Positions 31,101 to 41,207 of a DNA stretch of 64,000 nucleotides are shown piece by piece. Numbering within the stretch: position 1 is the first letter of the stretch; every line of letters begins with the position of its first letter. The translations under genes and the position numbers were made by a program. The stretch comes from Charina bottae (taxonomy: Eukaryota > Chordata > Lepidosauria > Squamata > Charinaidae): contig JALMGJ010000029.1 in the NCBI GenBank assembly GCA_023362775.1, forward strand, positions 7,979,268 to 8,043,267, given 5' to 3'. The notes beneath the pieces are model-generated. The model was given only the letters and a program-made list of their open reading frames with translations. It ran no database searches and was not told the DNA's origin.

Positions 31101-31322
31101 CATAATGAGAAGACAGGATACCTTGGAGAAGAAGCTGATGCTAGGGAAAGTGGAAGGCAAAAGGAAGAGGGGCCGACCAAGGGCAAGATGGATGGATGAT
31201 ATTCTGGAGGTGACAGACTCAACCATGGGGGAGCTGGGGATGGTGACGGCCGACAGAAAGCTCTGGCGTGGACTGGTCCATGAAGTCACGAAGAGTCGGA
31301 AACGACTGAACGAATAAACAAC
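28104..31322 (+). mobile_element. RTE-BovB LINE, near-full-length, subfamily 1
   Basis: A 3.2-kb element flanked by a perfect 11-bp TSD AAGGTTAGATA (28093-28103 and 31323-31333). It has a 5' UTR, one long open frame and the BovB 3' end AGTCGGAAACGACTGAACGA. It lies in MED21 intron 1 in sense orientation. Intact frame and TSD indicate a young insertion. Confidence 0.95.
28285..31317 (+). CDS. BovB endonuclease-reverse transcriptase ORF, 1010 aa, open
   Basis: One uninterrupted frame. The APE endonuclease has IGTWNVRSMSQGKLDV, SELKWTG, TGDWNAKVG and CSSDHELLIAKFR (residues about 70-310). A basic linker follows, then RT with IPIPKKGSTKECSNYRTVAL, FCFIDYSKAFDCVDHNKLW, KGVRQGCILSPYLFNLYAE and catalytic YADD at about residue 755. 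The C-terminal domain has WCWRKILRVPWTARRSNQSI and YFGHIMRR. All catalytic motifs appear present. The start at 28285 is the first in-frame ATG after the UTR; translation could begin downstream. Whether it is still mobile is unknown. Confidence 0.93.
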   Translation: MDQYNQRYVGIPSEDGTPRSEDGQNATGEEQRIRSTSPRCDDAASSKPKGRLAADGAGGERRIRCSKDQHTIGTWNVRSMSQGKLDVVIGEMSRLNIDILGVSELKWTGMGHFTSDDHQIYYCGQEDHRRNGVAFIINNKVAKAVLGYNPKNDRMISIRIQGKPFNITVIQIYAPTTDAEEAEVDQFYEDLQHLLDNTPKRDVIFITGDWNAKVGSQTTPGITGKHGLGEQNEAGHRLIEFCQDNSLCITNTLFQQPKRRLYTWTSPDGRHRNQIDYILCSQRWRTSIQSVKTRPGADCSSDHELLIAKFRIRLKRIGKTHRSDRYELTNIPKEYAVEVKNRFKGLDLVDRVPEELWTEVRNIVQEAATKNVPKKKKTKKARWLSAETLEVAQERRKAKGNSDRGRYAQLNAKFQRLARRDKELFLNKQCAEVEEDNRIGRTRDLFQKIRNIGGKFQAKMGMIKNKDGKDLTEAEEIKKRWQEYTEDLYRKDNNIGDSFDGVVSELEPDILKSEVEWALRSIANNKAAGDDGIPAELFKILQDDAVKVLHAICQQIWKTQEWPSDWKKSTYIPIPKKGSTKECSNYRTVALISHASKVMLKILQGRFQQFMERELPDVQAGFRKGRGTRDQIANIRWIMEKAREFQKNIYFCFIDYSKAFDCVDHNKLWQVLGGMGIPSHLVSLLRNLYNDQVATVRTEHGTTDWFKIGKGVRQGCILSPYLFNLYAEHIMRHAGLEESKAGVKIAGRNINNLRYADDTTLMAESEEELRSLMTKVKEESAKAGLQLNLKKTKIMATSLIDDWQIEGEKVEAVTDFVFLGAKITADADCSQEIRRRLLLGRRAMANLDKIVKSRDITLTTKVRIVKAMVFPVVTYGCESWTIRKAERRKIDAFELWCWRKILRVPWTARRSNQSILQEIKPDCSLEGMILKAKLKYFGHIMRRQDTLEKKLMLGKVEGKRKRGRPRARWMDDILEVTDSTMGELGMVTADRKLWRGLVHEVTKSRKRLNE

Positions 31323-31333
31323 AAGGTTAGATA

Positions 31334-32688
31334 AGTCTCCTTTTCCCCATGAAGCACAATTCTCATAGTGAACTTGTGTATTTCTTAACATAAGAACTAA
31401 GTAGTGATAACAAACATAATAACAGTAATTGGACTCTTCTTGGATGAATAATGAAAAGAGGACAAGAATTCTGGATGTAGTGGAGCCTGTGTGAAAAAAT
31501 AACTGCAGATTTGTGGGCTTGAGATGGCTCACTTACTCCACGATGTAGAAGACTGCTCTGAGATTTAATTAGTGGATTTGTTTTTCAGGGTTTTTGCACT
31601 ATTAAGCACAAGAAGTTCCCAGAGTTCCAAACCTGCCCTGCAAGGATTCTGCCCAGAGTTCCCCTGTGGGGGGAGATGGGCGGTGATATAAGTTAGAAAT
31701 AATAAATAATAAATAAATAAGAAGCACTATATGTGTATGCAAAATAATATTTACACACTAATGCTACTAATAAAGTATATGCATGCACATACTAAAACTA
31801 CAGAATAATGTTGTTTCATACTCCATTCCCACCTAACAACCACTGCCAAAGAATGGAGGAAGAAAGAGGGGACTGTACCTGTAATTCTATGTTCTAAGAA
31901 AGCACATTAGCCAGAAGCAGCTCCAATAAATGAAATACTTTGTGTTGGATTCGGCAACCTTATTTGGCTGAAGAATTTTGAGAGCATATTGTGGGATTTT
32001 AGGAAAACTAGGAACGTAGGATAAGGGCCAGTTGATGGAAGGATTATATGAGGCACTATTGTATCCTGCTGCAAACACATTCAAGTTAGTTCCTAGGAAG
32101 GAGCAGTCCTAAAATATTTACAGTACCTTGAGGGATCTTTTCCCTACCAATGGATGAAACAGTCGATGGCTCATTCCACTACATGAAGTAAAGGTTAACT
32201 GGACACTTGTAAGGCAGGCAGAACTCAGAGAGAGAAGGGGAGGGGTAAGAGAATGAAAAGGCAGTTAGCAGCTGGATAGCATAAAAAAGAAAAGAGGAAA
32301 GGGTTAATATGAGAGAAAGACAGAAAAAATACTTGTACCCCTTCTGACAATCATTCTGTAATTGAACACTTAGGAAGATGGACTGATGGATCTCTAAACA
32401 GACACAACTTTTATCCTGTAGTTTTTTTTCATGCATTATTATTATGCTGTCACGTTTTAATGGTTTATAAACTATTATACATTCTACAACAATGTCTGGG
32501 AGGGATCCAGTCCTAGGACTTCTTTTATTCTCTCTTCATATCCGTAGTGAAACCAGGCACATAAAATAGTTGCAAGATACAAGCTTTTATTAGTTTCTTA
32601 AAATGTCTTTAACTTTAGTTGACAACTGAGCCTAAGTATATTTTGATGCTCTAGTTTTGTAAGCTAACTATGTTATATTTGTTTATAG
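31334..32688. other. MED21 intron 1, right part
   Basis: A plus-strand CR1/L2-like 3' end lies at about 31600-31720 (GGGGAGATGGGCGGTGATAT then AATAAAT repeats). The remainder is unique. Confidence 0.45.
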
Positions 32689-32803
32689 CTTGCAGATCAG
32701 TTTTGTAATGCTATTGGAGTATTGCAGCAATGTGCGCCCCCTGCATCCTTCAGCAATATACAGACTGCAATAAACAAAGATCAACCTGCTAATCCTACGG
32801 AAG
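32689..32803 (+). CDS. MED21: MED21 coding exon 2 (GC donor)
   Basis: After acceptor TTTATAG the exon encodes [20 protein letters not shown], then [18 protein letters not shown] plus one base. The donor is GAAG|GCAAGT, a GC donor with otherwise perfect consensus. No GT at this point would preserve the EEYAQLF junction with exon 3. Confidence 0.96.
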
Positions 32804-32934
32804 GCAAGTCAAATGTATTGTCTTCTTTATCTCTTCTATTATACCCAAGTATTATCTGTGAATGGGGTGGTGCCCTTACATGCATCTGAGAGGAGGTGCA
32901 GATGCCATGAATGAGGGCCCTTGAAGGCTTACAT

Positions 32935-33226
32935 CAGAGCTTTCCAAACTCTGTGTTGGGACCAGTGTCTGGGTGTGTCGCTGCTGCTGCTGCCTCCTGG
33001 CTTCCACGCAGGTCCTAGTGCCTGCCTTGTGCCTTGCTGCCTCCAAACCTGCCCTGCCAGGATTCTGCGCAGGTCCTAGTGCTTGCCTTGTGCCTTGCTG
33101 CCTCCAAACCTGCTGTGATTCCGCGCAGGTCCTAGTGCCTGCCTTGTGCCCAGCTGTAAGAGTGTGTCGCGAAATGATGCATGTCTAAAAAGTGTGTCAC
33201 CAACATGAAAAGTTTGGAAAGCTCTG
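32935..33226 (-). mobile_element. hAT MITE, CAGAGCTTTCC family (copy 3)
   Basis: Both TIRs are present. TSD GCTTACAT/GTTTACAT (7 of 8) at 32927-32934 and 33227-33234. The interior contains two imperfect tandem units of GGTCCTAGTGCCTGCCTTGT type. It lies in MED21 intron 2. Confidence 0.9.
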
Positions 33227-33234
33227 GTTTACAT

Positions 33235-34698
33235 AATGATTAGCTGCTGCTCAAGAGAGACATTTTGCCTGGGCTTCCTGTTCTTCCTTTCCTATCAAAT
33301 TACTTCTCCAATTTTATTCTTTCCTTTTTCTTCCCTTCCTGTTACCTTATCGTCACTTCCTTCTTTTTTGTGGTTTCTCCTGGAAGGCGGCAGAGGAATG
33401 TATACATGTAATTCTGTGTGTGAGAGAGAGATGGGATGATATACGTGCACATGGGAAATGTTTTTTGTGGGATATGCTGGCTTATGGGGCAAGGCGCAGA
33501 GTAAACAAACAGAGTGCAGCGTTTAGGGCTAAAAGTGTTTACTTGTAGCATAAGGCAATAAATGCATATATAGTTACATTATTACAAAAAGGAAAAAAAA
33601 ACAAACCAGAAGCAGAGTTTCGTTCCTTGGTTCCATCAGCAGATGTGAAGAACGCCATGGCCTACACAAACAGCCAGGCGTGTATAGGCTAGACATAGGA
33701 ACAGGTAACATAGAAGAACATGGCAACAAGACCAGAAGTCAAGAAGCATAGACCCATAGTTCACAGCTGAGATATACACTTGTTTCAGCACTCTGATTGG
33801 ATGTACGTTACAGGGTCACAAGACATTTTCAGCTTAACAGAGTTGCACTTACTATAAATCGCCATGAGATGGCAATGTTGCACATTGTCTCTCCTCCGGG
33901 AAAGGTTCTCATGGGATGGCTGAGAAACTAGACAAAACAATGCGTCACATGGTATAGCTACACCTGGGTTCTCAGTCATTTTGTTATGAGAACAGAGCAG
34001 AGGAATAGTAAACATACAGTGGAGAAAGCCATTTGATATTTTTTTACACAGAAACTCCGACATTTTTGTCCTGGCCTTGCTCTTTTTTTGGAGTGCCATA
34101 TATACACACACAATGTAGGCAAGTGTGTCACACGCAACACTTTAATTTTCTGGAGGAAATCCCCAAACTTGTTTCCAGGTGGCATCAGTGTCTGTGGGTT
34201 GACAAGTGGGGAAGCTGGGCATTGCATAGAACTTTTGTCCACGTTTATAATTTCTGGCTACTCTGCCATAAGGAAAGCGTTTCAATTCAAGGCCTGCTTT
34301 CTTTTGAGTTAGTGTGGCAAATGGCTAGTATTCTCTTGCAATGTATGTTTGATCTTAAAAGTCTACCTTACTGTCAACTTTCCTGACTTGCATCTTAGCT
34401 GAATCCAGAAACTCTTAATTTTACTTGATGCAGATGCTAGAAGCTACAGAGATTGCTTCTGTACACAACGATTTTTGTCTGATATAATCATTAAACGGGG
34501 GACAATTCTAGGTAGTGAAACTACTGGTTGAATAACTACTGAATTTAGAAGTTCCCATTGAAAGGGTTGGCTGTGGCTGCTTGATAAGATGCATGTCAGT
34601 ATTTCCAAGGTTTCTCTTTGAGCATGTTAATTGTCAGAGTTGATTTGTAGAATAGCTGGTTTAAAAAACAGATAACACATTGTTCCTCATGTATGAAG
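33235..34698. other. MED21 intron 2: nothing recognised
   Basis: Several short frames on both strands show no domains. No clear mobile element is identified. Confidence 0.4.
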
Positions 34699-34710
34699 GT
34701 GTAGCCTGGT

Positions 34711-34908
34711 ATGTCTATGAAGGTTCTCAGTCATCCAGGTGGAACAGTCTGTGGCTTGAATCATGTCAACTGGATTTCTATTTTCTTAGTGGAAACGTTT
34801 CACTCCTTATCCAAGGAGCTTCTTCAGTCTGAAGAAGCTCCTTGGATAAGGAGTGAAACGTTTCCACTAAGAAAATAGAAATCCAGTTGACATGATTCAA
34901 GCCACAGA
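34711..34908. mobile_element. Hammerhead-bearing insertion C with 80-bp perfect fold-back
   Basis: The 198-bp insertion is flanked by a perfect 12-bp TSD GTGTAGCCTGGT (34699-34710 and 34909-34920). After a 37-bp lead (GTCTATGAAGGTTCTCAG is shared with insertion A), two 80-bp arms (34748-34827 and 34829-34908) are exact reverse complements around a single T at 34828. Each arm carries the hammerhead-like stem II and GAAA core; the 5' strand of stem I seen in copies A and B is absent. Confidence 0.85.
34829..34870 (+). ncRNA. Hammerhead ribozyme-like motif, copy C (one of two mirrored)
   Basis: Plus-strand order: CTGAAGA, extra A, stem II GCTCCTT-GGAT-AAGGAGT, GAAA, CGTTTCCACTAAG. The mirror copy is on the minus strand at 34786-34827. 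The C-to-T change at the base of stem II leaves a G·U pair. In the transcript the two arms would rather pair with each other, so folding as a ribozyme is doubtful. Confidence 0.4.
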
Positions 34909-34920
34909 GTGTAGCCTGGT

Positions 34921-35204
34921 AGTAACTGGAGGAATCTTAAATTAATCTGTAGAATAAGAGGATTAGGTATTTGCAAAAAGTTCTGCACACAAACCATTCC
35001 ATACATGGGACAGCTGGTTTGAGGGTGGTAGTGCCAAAAGAAAAACACGGATTTGAGGCATTTTCATGGATGCACAGAATGAAACAGGGCTGTTCTGTTC
35101 TGGACAAAAGTGGGGTGAAAAAAACAATGGCATTGGCGGCAGAGGGAAGGGGGGGGTGCTGGGAAGTTGAGAGGCTGGGTAGGCCAGGGTGTCCTGGGGG
35201 GTGG
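34921..35204. other. MED21 intron 2: nothing recognised
   Basis: Unique sequence with a G-rich stretch (35148-35200). Confidence 0.4.
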
Positions 35205-35365
35205 GAGGGTCAGTCCATCACAGGATGGTTGACCTTGGGCCGGTCACTCACTCTCAGCCCTAGGCAGGAGGCAATGGCAAACCACTTCTGAAAAAAACTT
35301 GCCAAGAAAACTGCAGGGACTTGTCCAGGCAGTCTCCGAGAATTGGACACGATTGAACGGATTAA
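35205..35365 (+). mobile_element. CORE-like SINE 3' part with BovB-like end
   Basis: The sequence has TTGACCTTGGGCCGGTCACT, AGCCCTAGGCAGGAGGCAAT, CTTGTCCAGGCAGTC and GAATTGGACACGATTGAACG. The terminal GACACGATTGAACG block parallels the BovB 3' terminus in this window. Confidence 0.7.
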
Positions 35366-35652
35366 AAAAAAAAATCAGGGCATGGTGTTTCTTTGACTTT
35401 CAGTGCTTGTACCTTTATGATTTTTTTTTCTCTTTAGTTAAATTGCTCAGAAATGTGAAATCCCTTTTATACGCCAAACCTCAAAATATTTCATCCCAGG
35501 AAAAAAAAATACCAGAGAATACCTCCTGTATTGAATATTCCTGTGCCTGTTGGGAGCCCATTTCTTCCAAAATATTACTGAAACAAGCAACCTAGTTTTC
35601 ATTCCTTAATAACGATACATGTGGTACAAATTAATTTTTACTGCTTTTACAG

Positions 35653-35753
35653 AATATGCCCAGCTATTTGCTGCATTAATTGCAAGAACAGCTAAGGATA
35701 TTGATGTTTTAATAGATTCCTTGCCCAGTGAAGAGTCCACAGCTACGTTACAG
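35653..35753 (+). CDS. MED21: MED21 coding exon 3
   Basis: After acceptor TTTTACAG it completes the Glu codon and encodes [20 protein letters not shown], then [13 protein letters not shown]. It is nearly identical to human. The donor GTGAGA is at 35754, phase 0. Confidence 0.97.
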
Positions 35754-36773
35754 GTGAGAATTCACCATTCATATGCTTTGGGTACAACAATATTCATTCT
35801 TGAAGCAGGAAGCAGAATCAGAGTTTCAGAAAATCTTTGGATGATATGTGTAATTTTTGTTTGGCTTCAGCATAAATTCGTGCTTTAAAACAGAGTACTG
35901 ACATTCAGTAAGAAGCCTGATTAGTTTCCGTGCAGCCCAGGTAAACATTACTTAGCCAATTACAGTAGACAGTTGAAATCCAAAAGCAAATAAATACTGA
36001 GCGTGTGGCATAAATGGTGTAAAATGGCTTATGTATTCTGAGTTTGACTTTCAGTAGGTGATCATTGTGCACACCGAATACCATTGTACAGACAATCGTA
36101 TATATCACTAAATGCCACTAGATTAGATGAGGGTTCCAAGTGCACATATTAAACAACTGCTTGCATCCAAAATTAAATAGCGGAAATATTTATCTGGTTA
36201 CTGTTAAGGAAATGCCAAACAGGAAGTAAAGATTTTGCCAGTATCTCAATACTTTGCAGAACAGTTATGGTTTTTGAAGGTGTCATCTTGCAAAATTGCT
36301 TTAATTCTGATATTTAGCTAATCCTGTTTGTTGTTGTTGTTGTTTTAAATCGAAAAATAAACTCTTGAGTTTATTGCAACATTCATTTAACTGAAAATAC
36401 TTCTATTCCACCTTTCTATGAACATTAAAAAAACCCAATAAAACACAAATTCTTGTAGCATTAGCAGAAAGAACAAATGAACTCTCAAGCTAATCAGTGG
36501 GTACAAACCCATGATTTTAAAAAAAATCAATTAGTTGAGTTGAAAAACAAAAACAGTTACTAATACAGCAACTTTAAAAACCTAAAGGACATACTTAAAA
36601 ACATTTTTCTCTGTCTGGATTATATAAACATGCAGTATTGCAAAGCGTTCCATCATCAAAGAGTCACATGTGAAAAGTAAGAAGGAATAAACTTTCCCCT
36701 TTAAAGGAGATACCCAGTGCAGTTTTAAAGTATTCACCAAACTGATTTGTTTAACCTACTTTTTAATCTGTAG
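35754..36773. other. MED21 intron 3: nothing recognised
   Basis: AT-rich unique sequence with a short (GTT)n run at 36330. Confidence 0.4.
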
Positions 36774-36947
36774 GCTGCAAATCTGTACCGCTTGGAGGAA
36801 GAGAACCATGAGGCAGCTGCCCGTCTCGAAGAGGTGGTTTATCGTGGAGATCTGCTCTTGGAAAAGATACAGAGTGCCCTAGCCGACATTGCCCAGTCCC
36901 AGTTGAAGACACGGAGTGGCACCCGTAGCCAACCTCCCCCAGAGTGA
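36774..36947 (+). CDS. MED21: MED21 coding exon 4 with stop
   Basis: After acceptor CTGTAG it encodes [20 protein letters not shown], then [20 protein letters not shown] and [17 protein letters not shown], stop TGA at 36945. The heptad-rich helix is the coiled coil that pairs with MED7. The extreme C terminus is one residue shorter than human. Confidence 0.97.
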   Translation, partial: AANLYRLEEENHEAAARLEEVVYRGDLLLEKIQSALADIAQSQLKTRSGTRSQPPPE

Positions 36948-37636
36948 TTGTGGCATTTGGCAAGGCTTGACGGTGACACCCAGGAGACAGGAGAATGACC
37001 CCCTGACACAACTCCCTCTCGAGCCTTAATCCCGTGAACTATCAATGAGACTCCGCTTATGGGGTGCCATGCAAGTATCTTTTCTGTGATACTATGCTAG
37101 TACGAGAGACCGTCACAAGCGGAAGATTTCTGGAATTTTCAGTTCCATGTATGTGTTCCATCCCAGCCTTATACTTGGATTGGTTTGTCAGTGGGGTGGA
37201 ACGTATGGTCTCATGCAAAGATATCCTTGCATCATCACTCAACAATGATGCAACGATTTTATTGTAAATTTGCATGGGGTAGAGAGATTTGGATATTTGT
37301 CTCTCAAGGAAGTTGGCTGAATATTATCTAGAGGTACTGTAGAAGGGGGGAAAAGGCATTCCAGAAGTTCTTGAACAAGCGGCAATTAGTCTACAACTTC
37401 ACTTAGAAATGTAATTGTTACGTGCAGTGATAATAGTGTGGTCCGCTTTGGACCTAGAATGTGAAAAAAAGTTCTGGAGAACCAGAAGCTTTCCTGCCTT
37501 TTCCACATAGCATGTAACTGTGGCTAAATTCAATGAATCAAGACAGTATAAGCTGAGGTATTGATAAAAGAACTACTATTGGAAGCACTGTATTTGTCGT
37601 ATCAGGTCTAAGTGAATAAAGGTTTGGTGCTGCATT
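36948..37636 (+). terminator. MED21: MED21 3' UTR and poly(A) signal
   Basis: A canonical AATAAA lies at 37615-37620, about 670 bp after the stop, followed by a GT-rich stretch (GGTTTGGTGCTG). Cleavage probably occurs within about 20 bp; the exact site is not visible. Confidence 0.75.
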
Positions 37637-40600
37637 GAGTAAACATGATTTTTTAATCTAATTTAGTACATTAAATGTGCATGCAGACGAATGTCAAACG
37701 TGCATGAGAGTATTTAAATTTGAGGTTGCTATATAGAAATCAAATCTGGTTTCAATTTTGTCTTCTTACTGTCTAATTCTCAGAATTAGATAACAAAACA
37801 AATGAAAGGCTATTGGAAATCAGATGGATGGATTTGTTTTAAGTATTTGCTTACTAACCAGCTGGTTTACCAGCTGCTTAAAGAAACCACTATGAGAATA
37901 GTACAAAGTCAGACCAAAAAAAAAAACAACCCTCAGCAGTTTAAAGCTATTGGTTTAATCTCTAAAATTCTGAATGGTTATTCATACAAAATACTGAAGA
38001 ACAAGCCAGCCAACTACATTTTAGCTAGTATGTTCTGTTAACAACCCATGTTGTTAAGTTTATGATTCAATGTGTTGTGTGAACTCAGAAAATTAGGCTG
38101 AGTAAACTATACCTAAATTAACCACAGGTACATAGGAAAGCTTTTCTATTGCTGAAAATAAAGGAAAAGTGACATCCCTGAGGAAGGGAGTTTTAAAAGA
38201 ACCACCACAAAAGATCCTCTCTTCAGTTGTCCACCCCATCATAGAGGGCTGGAGAAGTCATGCTTTCACAGAGTTCCTCAACCTCAGCCATTTTAAGATG
38301 TGTGGACTTCAACTCCCAGAATACTCCAGCCAGCAATGCTGGCTGGAGTATTCTGGGAGTTGAAGTCCACACATCTTAACATGGCTGAGGTTGAGGAACC
38401 CTGGACTAAGGGACAGGTTGATGTGGGAATTGCTTCTCCAGATACTCAGACTTAAGGTTCTACACAGCATATATTAAAAGATTTATAAAAATGCTTTACG
38501 TGAATACCAGTTCCAAGTTTTCTTATGCCATCTGATACAAGGTTTAGACTTCTGATTCCCAGGAGAAGGAGCACTGGGAATTCTCAAGCGCATAAAAATC
38601 CTGATGAAGAAAATGTGTGTGATATGTTAAAGTGCTGTAGCTCTGATACAATTCTTCCTGCTTGTCGAAAAATGAGAAAGTGAAATTAAGGTTTTGCATA
38701 TGTTCTAGAATCTCCTTGTCTATCACATTTAATATTATGTTATAATAATAATAATAGGTATTGGGCTATTAAGTTCCATAATATGCATGTTTGCTAGAGC
38801 TTAAGGAATTGCAATCCAATCATCTGAAAGATTTTCGGATTGCTTGCTCCTTGTTTAGGCTGTACTCCAGGCTGGCTGCCTACACATGACACTCTAAAGT
38901 AAAAAAAACATGATTTTGATTCTTTTGATGATTTTGATTCTATATGCTAAAGCCTCTGCACAGAAAAACAGTTGTAGTTGAGGATTCAAGGTTCTAACCC
39001 AACCTGCTAATTTTCTGTGTCCCAAAAAAAGTTTTAATGTTGCAACACATAAGCTCCAATTTACACACTGTGTTGTGCTTAACCATCATTGGAATAAAGC
39101 ACCCTAAGCCATCATTTACAAACCACATATAATATGCTGCGCTAAACCATATGTAACCTTGTGACCTAGCATGATGCACGAAGCAGGTCTTAATTAGTCC
39201 AGACATTTAACTCAAGGCCCTGCAGGAAATATTCATACAAGATGCTTAATAGTGCTTAGTTAGCCCTACATAGGGGTAATTTACCTGAGCTGTGTTCACA
39301 TGACACTGAATCATGAAGTGAAAATAAAATCTCTCAATCAAATGCAACTCCTGGCGACTTCATGAATATATGCAGGTTGTTTTCTTGGCAACAGCGTGGA
39401 GGTGGCTTACAATTGCTTCTTCCAAGAATTCCTGGTGGGCTCCTATTCAGATCCTAAGCGGATCTCTCTAGCTTTTTAAGATTAGCCAACTATATTTTAG
39501 CTAACATGTTGTACTAAGCTGTGTAGTTCAGTGTATTGCGCAAACAATAGAATTGGATTGACTGAATATCCATGCTATAGGTACTATATCAATGCTACCT
39601 AATCCCCAGCATTGATCTAAACGCAACCCAAGGAATTTGGACAGATCATGATGCTTGACGCTGCATCAGAACTGGTCATCAGCCAGAACTCGCTCATGAA
39701 TCACAGCCTGAATTTTATTCATACTAATTTTGTTCATGTCATACTAATCTGAAAAGATTATTTAACAAGTAGGAGCATATTGCCATTTTATACTGTTGCT
39801 TGACATTCACCACTTCAACTATCGATCTCAGATATGTATCTTTTAACCTCTCTCACGAAACCTGGATCTGGAGTACAGTGAAATCTTCCTGCCTTAAAAA
39901 AAAAAAGAGAAATTTGTCAGACATTGGCCATGCTCACTCAACACGTTTGGTTCTAAACATTCAACGAGGACTCATTTTTAACCCCCAATCCTAGTTAACC
40001 ATTTTGGTTGTATGGCTTGCTGCCCATACTATTTTATTATACTTTTGTTTTTAAAGGGGCCTAATAAAGGTCCACGTTTCCTCTTGCACCCTCTTGAATG
40101 CTGAAAAGTAGGCAGAAAAATGGAAACGAATGTCCACTTGGGTTTCAGCTTGGCATGTCATCAGAATGCAGGCAACCCTGATGTAGCTTAGCTTAAGTAA
40201 ACTTTGCCTTTGGGTTGTGTGTGAACCACATGGCTGCAGCTAGAGCAGCCTCCCTTTTTGCCACTGCTGGTAGGAAATCTCCATCTTTGTATCTGGAGTT
40301 TGGAAACGAGAGGCAATGGAAGAGAAGGTTACGTTAAGCCAACTTTTTCCAAACCTTGATTACAACCTGCAGTTGAGGATCCAGTTGACACTGTAGGGTC
40401 CCCCACAAGTTGGCCTGGCACGGCATGCAAACCAGGCCATTGCATTACTTTGTAGGTTTCTGCTGCCAGACTTTCAAATTAATTGGCAACCGGTAAGAGC
40501 ATCAGCACATGTGGAAGATAACGTGGGTAGAAGCCACTCAGAGCAGCTGGATGGAAAAGAAGAACTTATAGGACATGGCTGTAAATCCAGGTATGGATCA

Positions 40601-40968
40601 CATCAAAAAAGTCTTCAAGTTCAGCTCAGCTCCTGATGACTTCATGGACATGGACATTGGTCTGTTCTTGGTTTTTTTTCTGGGATGTTTTTCAACCTCC
40701 CAGTTTAGCTTACGCACTAAGTTTTCCTCATGATCTCCTATCCAAGCACTAACTAGATTGTCTCCTTAGGGTTTTTAAAGTTGTTACTCATTTAATCATC
40801 CAAAGTCTGATGCCACATAGCTGGGTTCATGAATTCCGTAGGAAGCTATCAGTAATCTAAAACAGAAGCAAAAACTCCAAATGAGGCCTGCAACTCTGCC
40901 GGCTTATTCTTGTATTCTCTGGGAAAAAAGCCAAAATGAAAAACCGATCTGAGGACTTGGAGTCATAC
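37637..40968. other. Intergenic region between MED21 and the PLAAT-like gene
   Basis: It contains one fold-back hAT MITE (38269-38403). The last exon of the PLAAT-like gene (membrane-anchor segment) would be expected here on the minus strand, but I could not identify it. Confidence 0.4.
38269..38403. mobile_element. Fold-back hAT MITE (135 bp palindrome), copy 2
   Basis: Same family and same 135-bp length as the 15221 copy. The arms are almost perfectly complementary around AGCAATGCT. One mutated terminus (CAGAGTTCC versus GGAACCCTG). No clear TSD remains. Confidence 0.88.
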
Positions 40969-41207
40969 CTGCTCGGATAGAGCAATGTCGTATCTCATCA
41001 AAGTGGCAAAGTGCTCGCAGTTAGCAGAAGTGACATTGTATTTTATGACTTTGCCCACCATGTGCAGAGATCTTTTCACCACGCGGTCAGGATCCAAGGG
41101 AGGATGATCTTGATCAAATTTGTTCCACACGGCAGATTTCAGAGCACCTTGGACATCCTTCATTTTTTCCTTTCGGACCTCAAACGTTAGCGGAAATAGC
41201 TGAGTGG
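40969..41207 (-). CDS. PLAAT/HRASLS-like protein, exon with catalytic Cys
   Basis: From acceptor TTTAG the exon encodes ATQLFPLTFEVRKEKMKDVQ, then WNKFDQDHPPLDPDRVVKRS and NVTSANCEHFATLMRYDIAL-SEQ, with donor GTATGA at 40968. NCEHF with the following LRYG-like MRYD is the catalytic Cys block of the LRAT-like phospholipase A/acyltransferase (PLAAT) family, which acts on phospholipids at membranes. NK-x-D-x-x-x-PPL is the other family signature. Phase agrees with the exon at 42387. The final exon, normally a membrane anchor, was not found. Sequence divergence prevents assigning it to a numbered PLAAT. Confidence 0.82.

Larger units (their letters stand above)
26950..37620 (+). other. MED21: MED21 gene locus (complete)
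   Basis: Four exons join in frame to a 143-residue protein, close to the 144 residues of human MED21. Mediator subunit 21 (SRB7) is a small coiled-coil protein of the Mediator middle module. It pairs with MED7 and helps transmit activator signals to RNA polymerase II in the nucleus. Introns 1-3 are about 5.7, 2.8 and 1.0 kb. Intron 1 holds a BovB LINE in sense orientation; intron 2 holds a hAT copy and the 80-bp fold-back hammerhead insertion. Intron 2 uses a GC donor. Confidence 0.97.

Noticed and set aside
32973..33188. Cys/Leu-rich small protein (CCCCLLASTQVLVPALC)
   Set aside because: It lies within a hAT MITE and reflects its tandem GGTCCTAGTGCCTGCC units; similar peptides appear at 5239-5436 and 58496-58822 for the same reason.
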